Source: Lamellibrachia columna (lineage: Eukaryota > Annelida > Polychaeta > Sabellida > Siboglinidae). From it: a stretch of 64,000 bases of DNA. Location of the stretch: NCBI GenBank assembly GCA_963662155.1, contig OY759265.1, positions 7,430,838 through 7,494,837 of the forward strand, in the 5' to 3' direction. Below the pieces are notes generated by a model. It ran no database searches. It was not told the DNA's origin and was given only the letters and a program-made list of their open reading frames with translations. The translations under genes and the position numbers were made by a program. This document shows positions 42,850 to 55,800 of this stretch, one piece after another. Each line of letters opens with the position of its first letter. The first letter of the stretch is position 1.

Positions 42850-43188
42850 AACAAGAAGGACAAGAAGCATGACATCTTGTGCTACAAGAAGGACGAGATG
42901 TATGACATCTTGTGCTACAAGAAGGACGAGATGTATGACATCTTGTGCTACAAGAAGGACGAGAAGCATGACATCTTGTGCTACAAGAAGGACGAGAAGC
43001 ATGACATCTTGTGCTACAAGAAGGACGAGATGTATGACATCTTGTGCTACAAGAAGGACGAGAAGCATGACATCTTGTGCTACAAGAAGGACGAGATGTA
43101 TGACATCTTGTGCTACAAGAAGGACGAGAAGCATGACATCTTGTGCTACAAGAAGGACGAGATGTATGACATCTTGTGCTACAAGAAG
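42850..43188. repeat. 33-bp minisatellite, about 10 copies
   Basis: Unit TACAAGAAGGACGAGATGTA plus TGACATCTTGTGC, with a second variant carrying AAGCATGAC for ATGTATGAC. The order of variants (B A A B B A B A B A) alternates towards the right, as in a dimeric array. Because the period is a multiple of three, the array is open in several frames; a plus-strand frame from 42838 would encode eleven-residue YKKDEMYDILC repeats. No exon evidence. Confidence 0.95.
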
Positions 43189-43892
43189 CCATTTCAGTTC
43201 CTAATCATTGCGCAGTGCAAATGATGTTGAACCAACACATTTTATTTAATTACCAGTAGGAAAGAGAGAATTGTATTACATATTTCTCGTCTCTCTCATT
43301 GTCAGCCATTTGTACTATTATGGTCAACATTCTGTGGCAATGTTGGCATTAAGACATCTAGATATTGTGGACACACGCATGTGGACAGAATATCATTTTG
43401 CAAAAAGGAGACTGTTCCAGTAGGTGGTACTCAGTTATGTTCTGCAGTTGTCTACCATCGTGACCCTAACTGCTTGAGACAGTAGGTCACCGCCCTTGTC
43501 AACTGACTACCATTGTCACAATCTAAGAGCATCCTGTACTAGACTGTACTATCTCTTCATACTGCAAACTGTTTTTAACCAGTTTCCAACGATTCTTTCC
43601 TTTCACAAGTTATGGAAACCTTTTAGAATAGACCTGGCACATTATATGGGTTTCCTGTATGCAATATGGAGCTTTGGGAATTTGGGAGCTATATGGCCAT
43701 GTCCAATTTTTACACGGATTTATTTCAAATGGAAAAATCATGATAAAGTACATGTTTTCTTGGGTTCATCCCACAAGTATAACATTGAATGACAAACTTA
43801 TAGCAATTGAAGTAAAGTATTTTGGATGATTGGCAGATTTCTGGCTAAACCTGGAGGATTTAATTTGTTGTGGGTATATTTCGTAGCCAGAT

Positions 43893-44112
43893 GGAATGGT
43901 GGCACTCAATCGGAACAGATAGAATGGTGGCACTCAATCGGAACAGATGGAATGGTGGCACTCAATCGGAACAGGAATACTATTGGTTGGTTACCCACAA
44001 AATAGAATGGTGGCACTCAATCGGAACAGGAATACTATTGGTTGGTTACCCACAAAATAGAATGGTGGCACTCAATCGGAACAGGAATACTATTGGTTGG
44101 TTACCCACAAAA
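43893..44112. repeat. 28-bp and 55-bp nested tandem repeats
   Basis: ATGGTGGCACTCAATCGGAA occurs six times. The first three are 28 bp apart. The later ones are 55 bp apart because the unit gained AATACTATTGGTTGGTTACC and CACAAA. Confidence 0.93.
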
Positions 44113-44204
44113 AATGTCATATGGATTTATATGGGTATAAATTGAATTTCAAGTCAAATATATGGATTTCAACTAAAAAATGTGGCAGGTGAGGTGCTCT
44201 GTTA

Positions 44205-44335
44205 CCCATATCTCACAGCCTCTGTTACCCACGTCTCACAACCTCCATGATCCATATCTCACAGCCTCTGTTACCCACGTCTCACAGCCTCCGTGACCCA
44301 TATCTCACAGCCTCTGTTACCCATATCTCAAAGCA
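44205..44335. repeat. 23-bp tandem repeat, about 6 copies
   Basis: TCTCACAGCCTCTGTTACCC plus ACG or ATA, alternating with a CTCCGTGACCC variant. Confidence 0.88.
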
Positions 44336-44354
44336 GAGTGTGTGAGTCTTCAAT

Positions 44355-45088
44355 GGCACTGCACTGTGCTACCACCACTGGAAGTACACTGTGCTACCAC
44401 CACTGGCAGTGCACTGTGCTACCACCACTGGCAGTGCACTGTGCTACCACCACTGGCAGTGCACTATGCTACCACCACTGGCAGTGCACTGTGCTACCAC
44501 CATTGGCAGTGCACTCTTCTATCACCACTGGCAGTGCACTGTGCTACCACCACTGACAGTGCACTGTGCTACTACTACTGGCAGTGTACTGTGCTACCAC
44601 CACTGGCAGTGCACTGTGCTACCACCACTAGCAGTGCACTGTGCTATCATCACTGGCAGTGTACTGTGCTACCACCACTGGCAGTGCACTGTGCTACCAC
44701 CACTGGCAGTGCACTGTGCTACCACCACTGGCAGTGCACTGTGCTACCACCACTGGCACTGCACTGTGCTACCACCACTGGCAGTGCACTGTGCTACCAC
44801 CACTGGCAGTGCACTGTGCTACCACCACTGGCAGTGCACTCTGCTATCACCACTGGCAGTGCACTGTGCTACCACCACTGGCAGTGCACTGTGGTACCAC
44901 CACTGGCAGTGCACTGTGCTACCACCACTGGCAGTGCACTGTGCTACCACCACTGGCAGTGCACTGTGCTACCACCACTGGCAGTGCACTGTGCTACCAC
45001 CACTGGCAGTGCACTGTGCTACCACCACTGGCAGTGCACTGTGCTACCACCACTGGCAGTGCACTGTGCTACCACCACTGGCAGTACA
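44355..45088. repeat. 25-bp minisatellite, about 29 copies
   Basis: Unit GCACTGTGCTACCACCACTG plus GCAGT. Central and right units are almost identical and the left edge is more divergent. A 25-bp period shifts frame each copy, but 75 bp restores it; the three long frames here are artefacts of low stop content. Confidence 0.97.
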
Positions 45089-46592
45089 CGTCACAGTGTC
45101 AGATCACACAGAATGGTTGGCAAGAACTTCGCTTCCAGTATATGGTCAGACTGTGACACTGGCAATTTTGCATTCATAGATCGCATAATTTATAACTTTG
45201 CCTTATATACAAAATCAGATAAAGCATTCACATATATAGTTATGCATATTCACATACATTGATATATACATACATACACACATGTAGTACATATACAGAG
45301 GGAATAGCATTATATTTTGACAAGTTCTGTACAATATCGATGAAAATGGACCAATCAACTACATCTGTTCATATACATATTATTTCGTAGCTATGCACAA
45401 CAAACAAACAGAATACTGCTTGACAATGTATATACAATATTAGCTTATCATGGAGGTTACTTGACTTTGGACTGTATTGCCAAGACTAACATTTTATATT
45501 TTTCAGTAACGTCTCTCTCTCCCTCTCTCTCTCTTGCTCTCTCACTGGGCACAGTTATTATGCTAGTGACATATATTTTGTGTATAGTTTACTTATACTG
45601 GCCTCTTCCCTTTGTGTCCAGATGCCCTGGACTCCTGCTTCATGGAGCGTTAATGTATTAGTGTAGTTTCCCAGCTGCCTCCAGTAAAACCTGGGTATAA
45701 TGCACAGTACTGGGACCTATATAATACATCTATTATGTTAACCCATTTAAGGAGCTTGAAATGTGTCCTTTATAAATAGTGTCCAATATACAGTTGTCTA
45801 ATATACAGATGTCTAATATATGGGTGTTTAATATATGGGTGTCTAATATATGGGTGTATACAGCAGCTTTTATTGCTTCACCTGAACTCTGTTGATGCCT
45901 ACTCAGCTTTCACATTAGAGAACTGTCATGTCTACAGTCCAATGCATCATTGCCAGCAACGTTGACCCCCACTAACTCATAGGTTATTCTCCATACCTAC
46001 AGAAGATATATATTTTGCGTTATCTATTACAGTCAGATTCAGCTGGAATAATGTTAACATTTGTCACTACAAAAGTCTAGCAGCTCCTGTACTATGCAGA
46101 GTTCAATGACACCAATAAAACTTGGACAGAGGCAGGTAGCGTTTGCGATGACATCTCGCAGTGTGTGACAGTCACCTGTAATACTGTCGTAATGATGTAA
46201 CTTTTCATAATCTTCTGTGACATGATGTTGCTGGTAGTAGCGATTATGTTGACACCTATGACAATGGCAAGGTTGTCAGAACAACTTGTAATGTGTTACA
46301 TCAGTAGCTTCATAAACGACATGACATCCTCCACATAACTGAGGTATCACTTTGTCATTTCATCCATACGTCTGCTATATTGCAGTCATCAAATCGTTCT
46401 GAGTGATGCTGATACACCCATCACATGTTTACATTGCATGCAGAGGAAACATAATGTTATGACACATGGACAGCTTAGACAGCATGACATGTCAATCACT
46501 GCATCATCGTCCATGTCATATTATGTCATGCTAATTCATCGAACCATAACACCACAAAACGTTCCGCAGATGACTCATGACATGTCAAATCA
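45089..46592. other. Downstream of PDE4; 3' UTR and intergenic
   Basis: No coding signal. The part next to 46592 should contain the PDE4 3' UTR on the minus strand. A single diverged 29-bp-array unit (TTTACATTGCATGCAGAGG) lies at 46428-46447. Ladder-like TCTAATATATGGGTGT repeats occur at 45800-45860. Confidence 0.5.
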
Positions 46593-46847
46593 TCATGTCG
46601 TGTCACTGGTGCCATTGGCTGATGACGAGTCATCTAACTTGACATCATACTGGAACATTACATCCCCGTGCTTGTCGTCGGCCATCTCCCCGTCCTCAGA
46701 CTGTATGTTGGAAGGACTGATGGGGATCATGTTCTGGTACCAGTCCCGGTTGTCTTCAAGAGTGTCGAGGATCTCCTGGCAGTCGGGGTGGACCAGGTCA
46801 GCCCATGCCTCCCACAGCGGGTGAGCAATGTAGTCTATGAAGCCAAC
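46593..46847 (-). CDS. PDE4: PDE4 exon (last, C-terminus)
   Basis: Acceptor GTGACAG, then [37 protein letters not shown], an acidic tail and stop at 46593-46595. It contains the end of the catalytic domain and the PxSP ERK-site context. The tail is much shorter than in long human PDE4 forms. Confidence 0.95.
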   Translation of the reverse strand, partial: VGFIDYIAHPLWEAWADLVHPDCQEILDTLEDNRDWYQNMIPISPSNIQSEDGEMADDKHGDVMFQYDVKLDDSSSANGTSDTT

Positions 46848-49800
46848 CTGTCACACAAGCCACAACACATTCAATCATGTCATCATGCAAGGTGTTTCAA
46901 GGAATTCTATATAGTTTGTTTTGTAAAATCATGTTAAACAGTATAAACTGTATCTAACACCTCAACTGCCGAAATGTGTTTTAATTAACCACATTAAAAA
47001 GTATATTTTGACCATTACCCATTTAATTTGAATGCTTTGGTCTGAACATAATGTTTACATTGCATGTGGAGAGAACATAATGTTTACATTGCATGTGGAG
47101 AGAACATAATGTTTACATTGCATGTGGAGAGAACATAATGTTTACATTGCATGTGGAGAGAACATAATGTTTACATTGCATGTGGAGAGAACATAATGTT
47201 TACATTGCATGTGGAGAGAACATAATGTTTACATTGCATGCGGAGAGAATATAATGTTTACATTGCATGCAGAGAGAATATAATGTTTACATTGCATGCA
47301 GAGAGAACATCATGTTTACATTGCATGCAGAGAGAACATCATATTAACATTGCATGCAGAGAGAACATCATGTTAACATTGCATGCAGAGAGAATATAAT
47401 GTTTACATTGCATGCAGAGAGAACATCATGTTAACATTGCATGCAGAGAGAACATCATATTTACATTGCATGCAGAGAGAACATCATGTTTACATTGCAT
47501 GCAGAGAGAACATCATGGTTACATTGCATGCAGAGAGAACATAATGTTTACATTGCATGCAGAGAGAACATCATGTTATGAGTGTAGATGATACGCCCAT
47601 CACATGAACCTGTGAATGCCTCCCTTAGTTATTCACAGATATATTTAATGGCAAGTTCGATAGTCATAGACAAATAATGGTAGAATTGCATTTCTTATTG
47701 AGAGCATTATCATAAAGGCTAAATATGTCTGAGATAATAAATAGAGACATAAATACAAACACAAAAATAATAACCTGGTACATCTGGAATTTACTTTGAA
47801 ATACAATATATGGAATAACATTTTGGTTCCCTTTGTTATAATCAACTACCCTTCCCATAACTCCCTAGGGTTCCGGGGAGATGTTCAGTGAACATGTGAT
47901 AGAGAAGCCAGTTGCACTTGCCTGTGTCTTCTCTATGGAGGCGGTCACTCTGTCACACATAGGGCTGATGTCCAAGCCCATCTGTCTCTCGAGGTCTCCC
48001 TGATGGAAGAACTCATCCACCACTCTCCGTGTCCACTCACGGTACAGCTCCAGGGGCTTCGTCGGACTGCTCAGGTCAGCACAGTGCACCATGTTCTGTA
48101 ACACCTGCAATGGAACAATGTAACAGTGTTACAGCCATCAAGTACATGTGTAGCATCTGGTCTTTGACTGTGAGGACCTAGGCTGGGCAAGTTGCAGCAA
48201 GCTATGTTGCCTCTAATAATAATAATATACTGGTTTATTCCAGACTATTTTATTCATTAAAAATATTGGATAGTGGCCTGCGCAATAGCCATGTAGCCTT
48301 TTGGGTAAAAACGCAAGTTAAATCTGTACAGAAAGGTCCATTTTTCCTAAATACAATCCCTTAGACGTCTAGGCTACAGACCCGATTATGATGCATTAAG
48401 TTTTATTAATTAAAAAATTAACTCATGTTTTCAGGGATGGTAGAATTGAGGCTTAAATTTCAAGAATGTGGAAGGAACACATCCTATGATAACTTCCCAT
48501 CACCTTTGAGGCCATTAAACAATCCCTAATAAACACAAAGCATATCATCTTGTTTTGCTTTCTTACATCATCAAGGTTTCTTTGTAGCAATGTTTCTGTC
48601 ATTAATCATAGTCAGTGAGTTTGTGTGCAAATAATAATTAATGTCTTTCTGAGACAAAGCACAAATAGATCTTCTTTCAAGGTTAAAATCAGGCAGTTAA
48701 ATACATGAAAAGCTGGGATGAAAGTACTGCCTCGTCATTACTCACACTGCTAAATGGATATGCAATGACATTCACCCATGGAAACGTTTAACACAAATTG
48801 CCACACCAGAATTAAAGTAAATAGAAAAGTGGCATGAACAAATTGCTGAAATGCAACACAGAAGAAAGATGCAAGGCTTGTTGCTTAAAAACAAAAAAAA
48901 CATGTGACACCATTAATACGCGACATCATTATTACGCGACACCATTACTAAGCGACACCATTAGTACACGACACCATTAGTATGTGACACCATTAGTACG
49001 TGACACCATTAGTACGTGACACCATTAGTATGTGACACCATTAGTACGTGACACCATTAGTACGGATGACAAATCGTTCCTGTTGTGGTAACTTCACCAT
49101 CAAGAAGCAGTTCATTACTAGCAAATTTTATTAACCAAGTCTACAATCACTGCCATTTATTGGTCTAATTTTGTTACCGATAACTGAATTTAACTGACAA
49201 AGAAGTGACCCAAACTTTGACCAGCATGTTTGACCCTCATCCAGGGGTTTGTCAATGGAGTTCATATTCCAGTGGAAAATGAATGACAGAATGACACACA
49301 AAGGACAAATGCCTTTAGCGAAAATGTTGCCTATCTGGTTCTCTCAAAATTACCATTTTTTTTCCACTATGCTGGTTACCATTCCAAATGACATGCAATT
49401 AGCCAGGCTAAATAATATGTCAATCCACAGGCAGGAAACAACAAGAGACTTTAACAGATTATGAGTGTTCTCTCCGTCCACATCTCCATACTACAAAAGA
49501 AACAGGACAGTCCAACAAATGTACAAAGAAGACAGCACAAGATCTGGCTCCTGCTGACTGGACATGGTCGATGGAAGATCACAGAAAAGCACAACAAAGC
49601 ACAGGCTTAGTGCAAGCCAACATCACTAGGTGTCAGTACAAGTGAAGCACACACAAGCTCTATCGCCCACCTGTATCCTGTTGTTGTAGCTGTCTAGGAG
49701 CAGCAAACCGGAGCCAGCCACCTTCTTCGTCTCCACCATCGTCTTCAGGTCTGCCAGCAGACTCATGTGCTTCGACATGTCTGTTGCTAGAACCTACAAC

Positions 49801-52800
49801 AGCAAAGGGCGACATGTCAAAATGTGCCGTCATGTATATGGATGACAATGACAACATATAAATTATCAACACAGGAGTCTGAAAATATCAGATGTTTATT
49901 TAACATTCCTTCTGATATGTTGAAACTCCCATGTTAAAATTTTTTTATTAAAAAAATATATTTTTAACATGAGCGTTTCAAAATATAAGAAATCTCAAGT
50001 CTCAAGTAGTTATACTCCAAACAGCCCAATTTTTAGCTATCGCAGGAGTTTGGACCAACGGCTTTTAATGTCTCTTCCTAAAGACACAGGCAAAGTGGGG
50101 TGAACGAAATTGCCCAAGCTTCGAAACGGCAGAGGTGGAATCTAACCACTGGCCTCTCGATTGACACGCGGGTGCTCTAACCATTAGACCACCACTCCAC
50201 ACACTAACGTACTTAAGTTACTTTTTAAAATAAACATCAGATTGACTATTTTTCTAAATCAATTGGTTTGATCTTAAGTGCATTCTACATGCCATTTTCT
50301 ATATGAATTTTTCAACATCTACTTTATGTTGCAGATGTTGCTCTTGATGTAATTATATAAAATCTGCCAGTCATTAAATGTTGGCGTGTTTCACAGGAAT
50401 TGTTCTGTTTTTTTTCATTTCCTGCCCTCACGATTAACAAGTAAGAGATAACTCAAATATGTTTACTCTCGAGTGCCAAATAAATGTATAGGCCAAATAA
50501 CAGTATAGGGTGGCAAATCGGTCAAATTTAATAATAGTATAGTCCAGCTATAAAAACGCCGAAGCAATTTTTACTCGATGTGAAGCCATGGCATCCCTAG
50601 AAAACAACTTGGATCGCCGTGTATTTTGTTTTTTCTGCCGAATATGCATAAACTTTGTGCGTATTCGCATCACCCCAGATATAGTAACTGCATTTTATAT
50701 CTGCGAAAAACCAGGGAATTTTCCATTTTTTAAATGGACATTAAAGTTTTATTGAATTGAATATGCAAGCCCATTTCAGGGGAACCACCGCCAGCCGGTT
50801 ATGACCGGTTTGAGGCGCTGCGCACAGGGGCGATTTACGGTTGGTTTAAGCGGTGATAATAGCATTTTAACTAATAAGATACCATGTTGAGCTCCTGAGA
50901 ACTAAGGATTCTGACCGATTCATCTAATCATGGAAATCTAACGCTTCAGGATCAAAATCTAGGATCCTCAGAAACACGGGATCCCACTAAATTCACGACT
51001 GTCGTTCAAAAGGATGAAAAGCCATCAGAGAGAGCCACATGCAGCTCCAGTTGGGAGCAAGTGATTAGCGTTAGCAACCGGGAGTGAGAGCGATTGCTCT
51101 CCTAAAAATTATACCCTGCATAATTTGCCACGATTATCAGAGATATAGGCTGGCACAAATCTTTAAATTTAATAATAGTGTAGTGCCAAATAAGGTGTGT
51201 ACAAGGTGGCATTTTTCATCAAATAAATACGCATATAGGGACACTTATTCTGCATTCAAGAGTAGTATTTCTAATTAAGAGAATCCAGTACTGAATGGGC
51301 CATTACATACCATGTCAATCATCATGCGTCGAATGAGCTTGCGTTGTTTGGCGGAGAGGTTCTGGAAGACATCACATCCCTCCTCCTGCATCAGCTTGAA
51401 GGCAACGGCCAAGTGATGACTCTCTAGCACTGACTCATCATTGTACATGACGGCCAGGTCAGAACCTGTCCAACACAGTCAAAGGGTTACATTAGGCCGG
51501 TAACGATACGCTAAGGCATAATACAATATGCATCACTACATTTGTGAAACAATACGATATGTATTGCGATACATAATGATACAGCTGTAAATGTCTACTG
51601 AAAACACAATGTTCAGGAATTTTTTTTTTTAAACTAATGATATCTCTAATGTGCAATCAAGTGAGATTTTGACAGGTAGCAAATGAATTTGATTCCATTA
51701 GCATTGACTACATTATAAACAGGTTGGAGTCAAAGGCTTACTTTGGAAAAAGTTTAAATTTTCAACATGATAACAATTTTGAAAATGTGTTTGAATGTAT
51801 CATATATATATATATATATAAATATATATATATCTATGTGTGTGTGTATATATATATATATATAAATTGCTATTCTTGTAAAATGTTTCAAGATAAGTAT
51901 TGCAATTTATCAATGCATCGATGAATTGTTACCCTCCTAATGTACATAGTAGAATGTGCCAAATGTAAATGTACACACTCGTATTTATATATCGCTACAC
52001 GTTAATTTCACGCTCCCTCCTCAACTCACTCATAGTCCAGCAGTCAAACGCCCTTTTGTAGGTGGACCTTGCATTAGGGTCTGCATGATGTTTTTTTGCA
52101 TTTGTGTGACCTTCTGACCTTCTAGATCAATAATCCGGTGGATGCCACCCTGGCACCCTTGAGCATTTTTGTATAAACCCATTAATATGCAAATTAGTCA
52201 TCGTCATTAAAATATATATTACTTTCCTGAATATCTAGAATTGTAAACATCCAAACAACGCATGTTTTCTGGGTATCTGGTTATGAATGATTATGTCAAT
52301 GAACAAATTAGAGTATGCATATTTGTCACATGAATATGCAAATTAGCTCTGACCTGTCACCACTATAACCTCACAATTTTTCCTTTTATATCTCCTCAAG
52401 AAATCGTCACAATCTATCAAACAGGGTGATTCAAGATTTTATATAATTTTAACATATAGATATGCAAATCAGAGATTAGAAATTACAGGGACTGTGGATG
52501 TACGGAGCGGACTTGTTCAGGTGGTCACTGATAACTTTGATGCAAACATTTCATTGCAGAACAGACTCCTATCAACATGTTCTCTTGCAGTCCTGCTTAC
52601 GAAATGAAGACACCTGTGGCTCAAGACAGGTGTACGCAGGACCTAAGAAACCTGAAATGCCCATTCAGGAAGCCAAGCGTGCAGTGATACCTCTCCGCGT
52701 ACTTGCTCACCAGGCTGGCTGTGCAACTTGAAAGAACACGAGAGTTGGATTTTTTTTTTCTGAAGCGTGTTAATTCTGAGGAGAATGTACCGGAGTTTGC

Positions 52801-55800
52801 TAGCTTCAATACCAAGCTCTTTAGAGAAGATGGACACTGCATCCAGCCTGCAACGAGGACCATTTATATGCCACTAATAGACATGGATCCTGCTGATCCC
52901 AACACAATACTGACAGCAATGGAGGAGGGACAACGTTTGCCACAAGAATGTGGACAGACCGATCTTCACAAATGACCAGCAGCTCCATCGAGTGGCCGTT
53001 AATGTGATGTGGGTTCATCCCGAGCAATTCTCACAATTCGTACCAAGGTTGGGCGGCATGCACATGCTGATGAGTTTCATTGGTTGTGTAGGAAACCTAA
53101 TGGCTGACAGGGGTCTCGAAGATGTGATGAAATCTGCCTTTGGCAGTGTCGCCCACATGCTTGGCGGAATAAAGTTTCCACAGAATTTTAGGGCCCTGCG
53201 ACTTGTGACTAAGCAGGTTCGTCGTTCAGGCTTGGTGCAAACAAAGACCCAGGAAGAATTAATAAACACTCTTGAGGCCAATGCGGCAAAGAGCTCGACC
53301 ACAAAGCTATGGGTCGAGAGAACTTAGTGAAGCCGGTATTCATCATGATGGTGTTCATCTTCGCAGAACGCGAAGGTGACTGGCTGTTGCATTTTTGGGC
53401 TGTGACAGAAATGCCCCAACACTTCTTCACCGTGTGACACCAAAACTATGCTAGATATGGGCTACTACTACACTACTACCTTTGCTTGATGGAGAGGTTT
53501 CATGGCAACATTCTTGAAAGGTTCATGGGAGAATATGTAATGTAATGTAATGTGTCACAAGAAAGGTTTATGGAATGGCATCTGGTCTGATATGTACATA
53601 GGGTCAACTTTCATGCACTATGTTCATGGCCCAACTGGAATCATTGGAATTATGATGAAACCATCTGCACTGAAGAAATGGGCCTACAGTAGGCACATGT
53701 GTAATTAGATTTTCCATGACCTTACAGTTATGTTGGAGGGTCACAAGGTAACAGAGGCGACTTCCCATAAGGAAGAGAAGCCATCTCGTAAACAATCAGA
53801 TGAGGAGGAAAGAAAAAAGGTAAGGTAAAGCTCCAGTCCTGCATCGATCCTCTCGATCTGGCCGATAGAATCATCAACATTATCACTGGCAGAATTGGGC
53901 CAGAGAAGGTGAATGCACCAAACACGGTTGAAATAGGAAGAACACAGATGTGTTCCTATGAAGAAAGCTGTCCAGAAGGATTCATTGCTACGTTGTCTAA
54001 AGAGGTTGTGACCATGGCAGTGACACAGACAATCTTGTGAGTGGGAGCTATAGCTGTATGCGATGTAAATCTTATCTACTCAAGGGTGAGAGGAATGCAA
54101 CAATCTCGCGACATATAGCTCAGTGATGCTCTACAGTATGAGCTTGCACCGGTGCTGGCATCAATGTTCGCAGAGAATGGAGAGATGAGAATAGGAAAGA
54201 CAAAGGTGACACTAAAGCAGAATCTCCAGGTAGAAACCCCTAAGAGACTGACTCCCCAGCCTGATGTTACCATCACTGATGGCTGTGCGATTCTCTGGGT
54301 CATTCACTGGCCTAACAGGGGAAATGTACGAGACTTTGTGGATAGTTTCACTAGCTTCATCTTTGGGAATGCAGAAAGGTGTGATAAATACTTGATATTC
54401 GACAGATACCATGATTTTAGCATTAAGAGCAGAACACAATTAGCTAGAGCTGGCCAACAAGCTAGCAGATGCCACAAAGCTGAGTCTGCAGACCCCGCTG
54501 CCACCCCAGAAGATTGTTCTTACTGTGACCGAAAACAAGGTACAGCTAATTGAAATAATTTATCATCATTTGATCGTGGCTAGTCAACAAGGAAAGCCGA
54601 CCAACCACAGGCACACCGTTACAGCCCAGGAACCTTCCCCGACAGAGATTCATCGAGGGTTGCAAATGTGTCGTGACGATCTGAAGATGACCTGCAAGGA
54701 GGCAGATGTCACCATGATTCAGCAAGTGGCTAAAGTTGCCAACGATGGAGTGGAAAGCATCAAAGTCCTTTGTGATGATACATATGTATTTATCTTGCTT
54801 GTGTATCACTTCACTGAACTTCAACTTCAATGCAGTCTGACAATGGAAACTACCGGTTCTGGGTGAGCCGTGATAGATATTGGGGCCACTGCAAGAAAAC
54901 ATGAAGCAATTGTCAGACAACTACCAGCTGCACGCTCTCTCTCCAGATGCGACACAGTTGCACAGTTATGGGGCAGAGGGAAAGGCTCTGATATAAAGGC
55001 GCTAGAAGCTGGTCACTCTCTTTGCAAACTTGGTGAGGTTGATGTGTGTATCGACAAGGTGGTTGCTGAGGCCACTGTGTTTATCGCTGCGTGTTATGGA
55101 ATAAAGGAAAGAAACAGCATGTTTGATGTTCACAAAGACGTGTGGGCTACAAAGATGGGGAAGCCAAAAATCACAACAACGCCAGACCTGAAGGTTCTGC
55201 CACCTACCACCGAAGCCTTTGAACAAAACGTACGACACGCTCATATTCAGATGGCAATATGGAAGCTAGTCAGCTGTCAAGTCAGAACCACCAACTTTGG
55301 ATCCAAAAAAGTACGGCTGGGCACGCAATGAATCATTAAGATCAAAAATTCCGATTATGTTGCTGCTTAATGTCGCCCTTGCACCATCTGAAGTCTTAGA
55401 GATGATTGTGAGGTATAGTGGTAAGAGCTAATTTGCATAATTCATGCAACAAATTTGCATATTATAATTAGTTCATTGACATGATAATAACCAGAGACCA
55501 TCGAAACATTTGTTTATTTTGATTGTTTGGATGTTTACAATTCGAGATATTCAGGAAAGTAGTATTTATTTTAATGGCGATGACTAATTTGCATATTAAT
55601 GGGTTTATACAAAAATGCTCAAGGGTGCCAGGATGGCATCCATCGGATTATTGACTTGGAAGGTTTGAATGTCACAAAAATAAAAAAAAACATTGTGCAG
55701 ACCTCAATGCACGCTTCACCACCCAGATTATTAGTTCATTGCTGAAGCAGGTTTGTTGATGTTCAAACCTTCAGTGCATGAATAAATCTGTAATATGCGC

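Noticed and set aside
44342..45262. 306-codon frame and two other long frames over a Cys/His/Trp-rich repeat
   Set aside because: They are produced by a 25-bp minisatellite lacking stops; three overlapping frames are equally open and there is no splice or start context.
50020..50208. Functional tRNA gene
   Set aside because: A and B boxes are present, but the acceptor and anticodon stems do not pair and a SINE body follows; a second copy exists at 21 kb.
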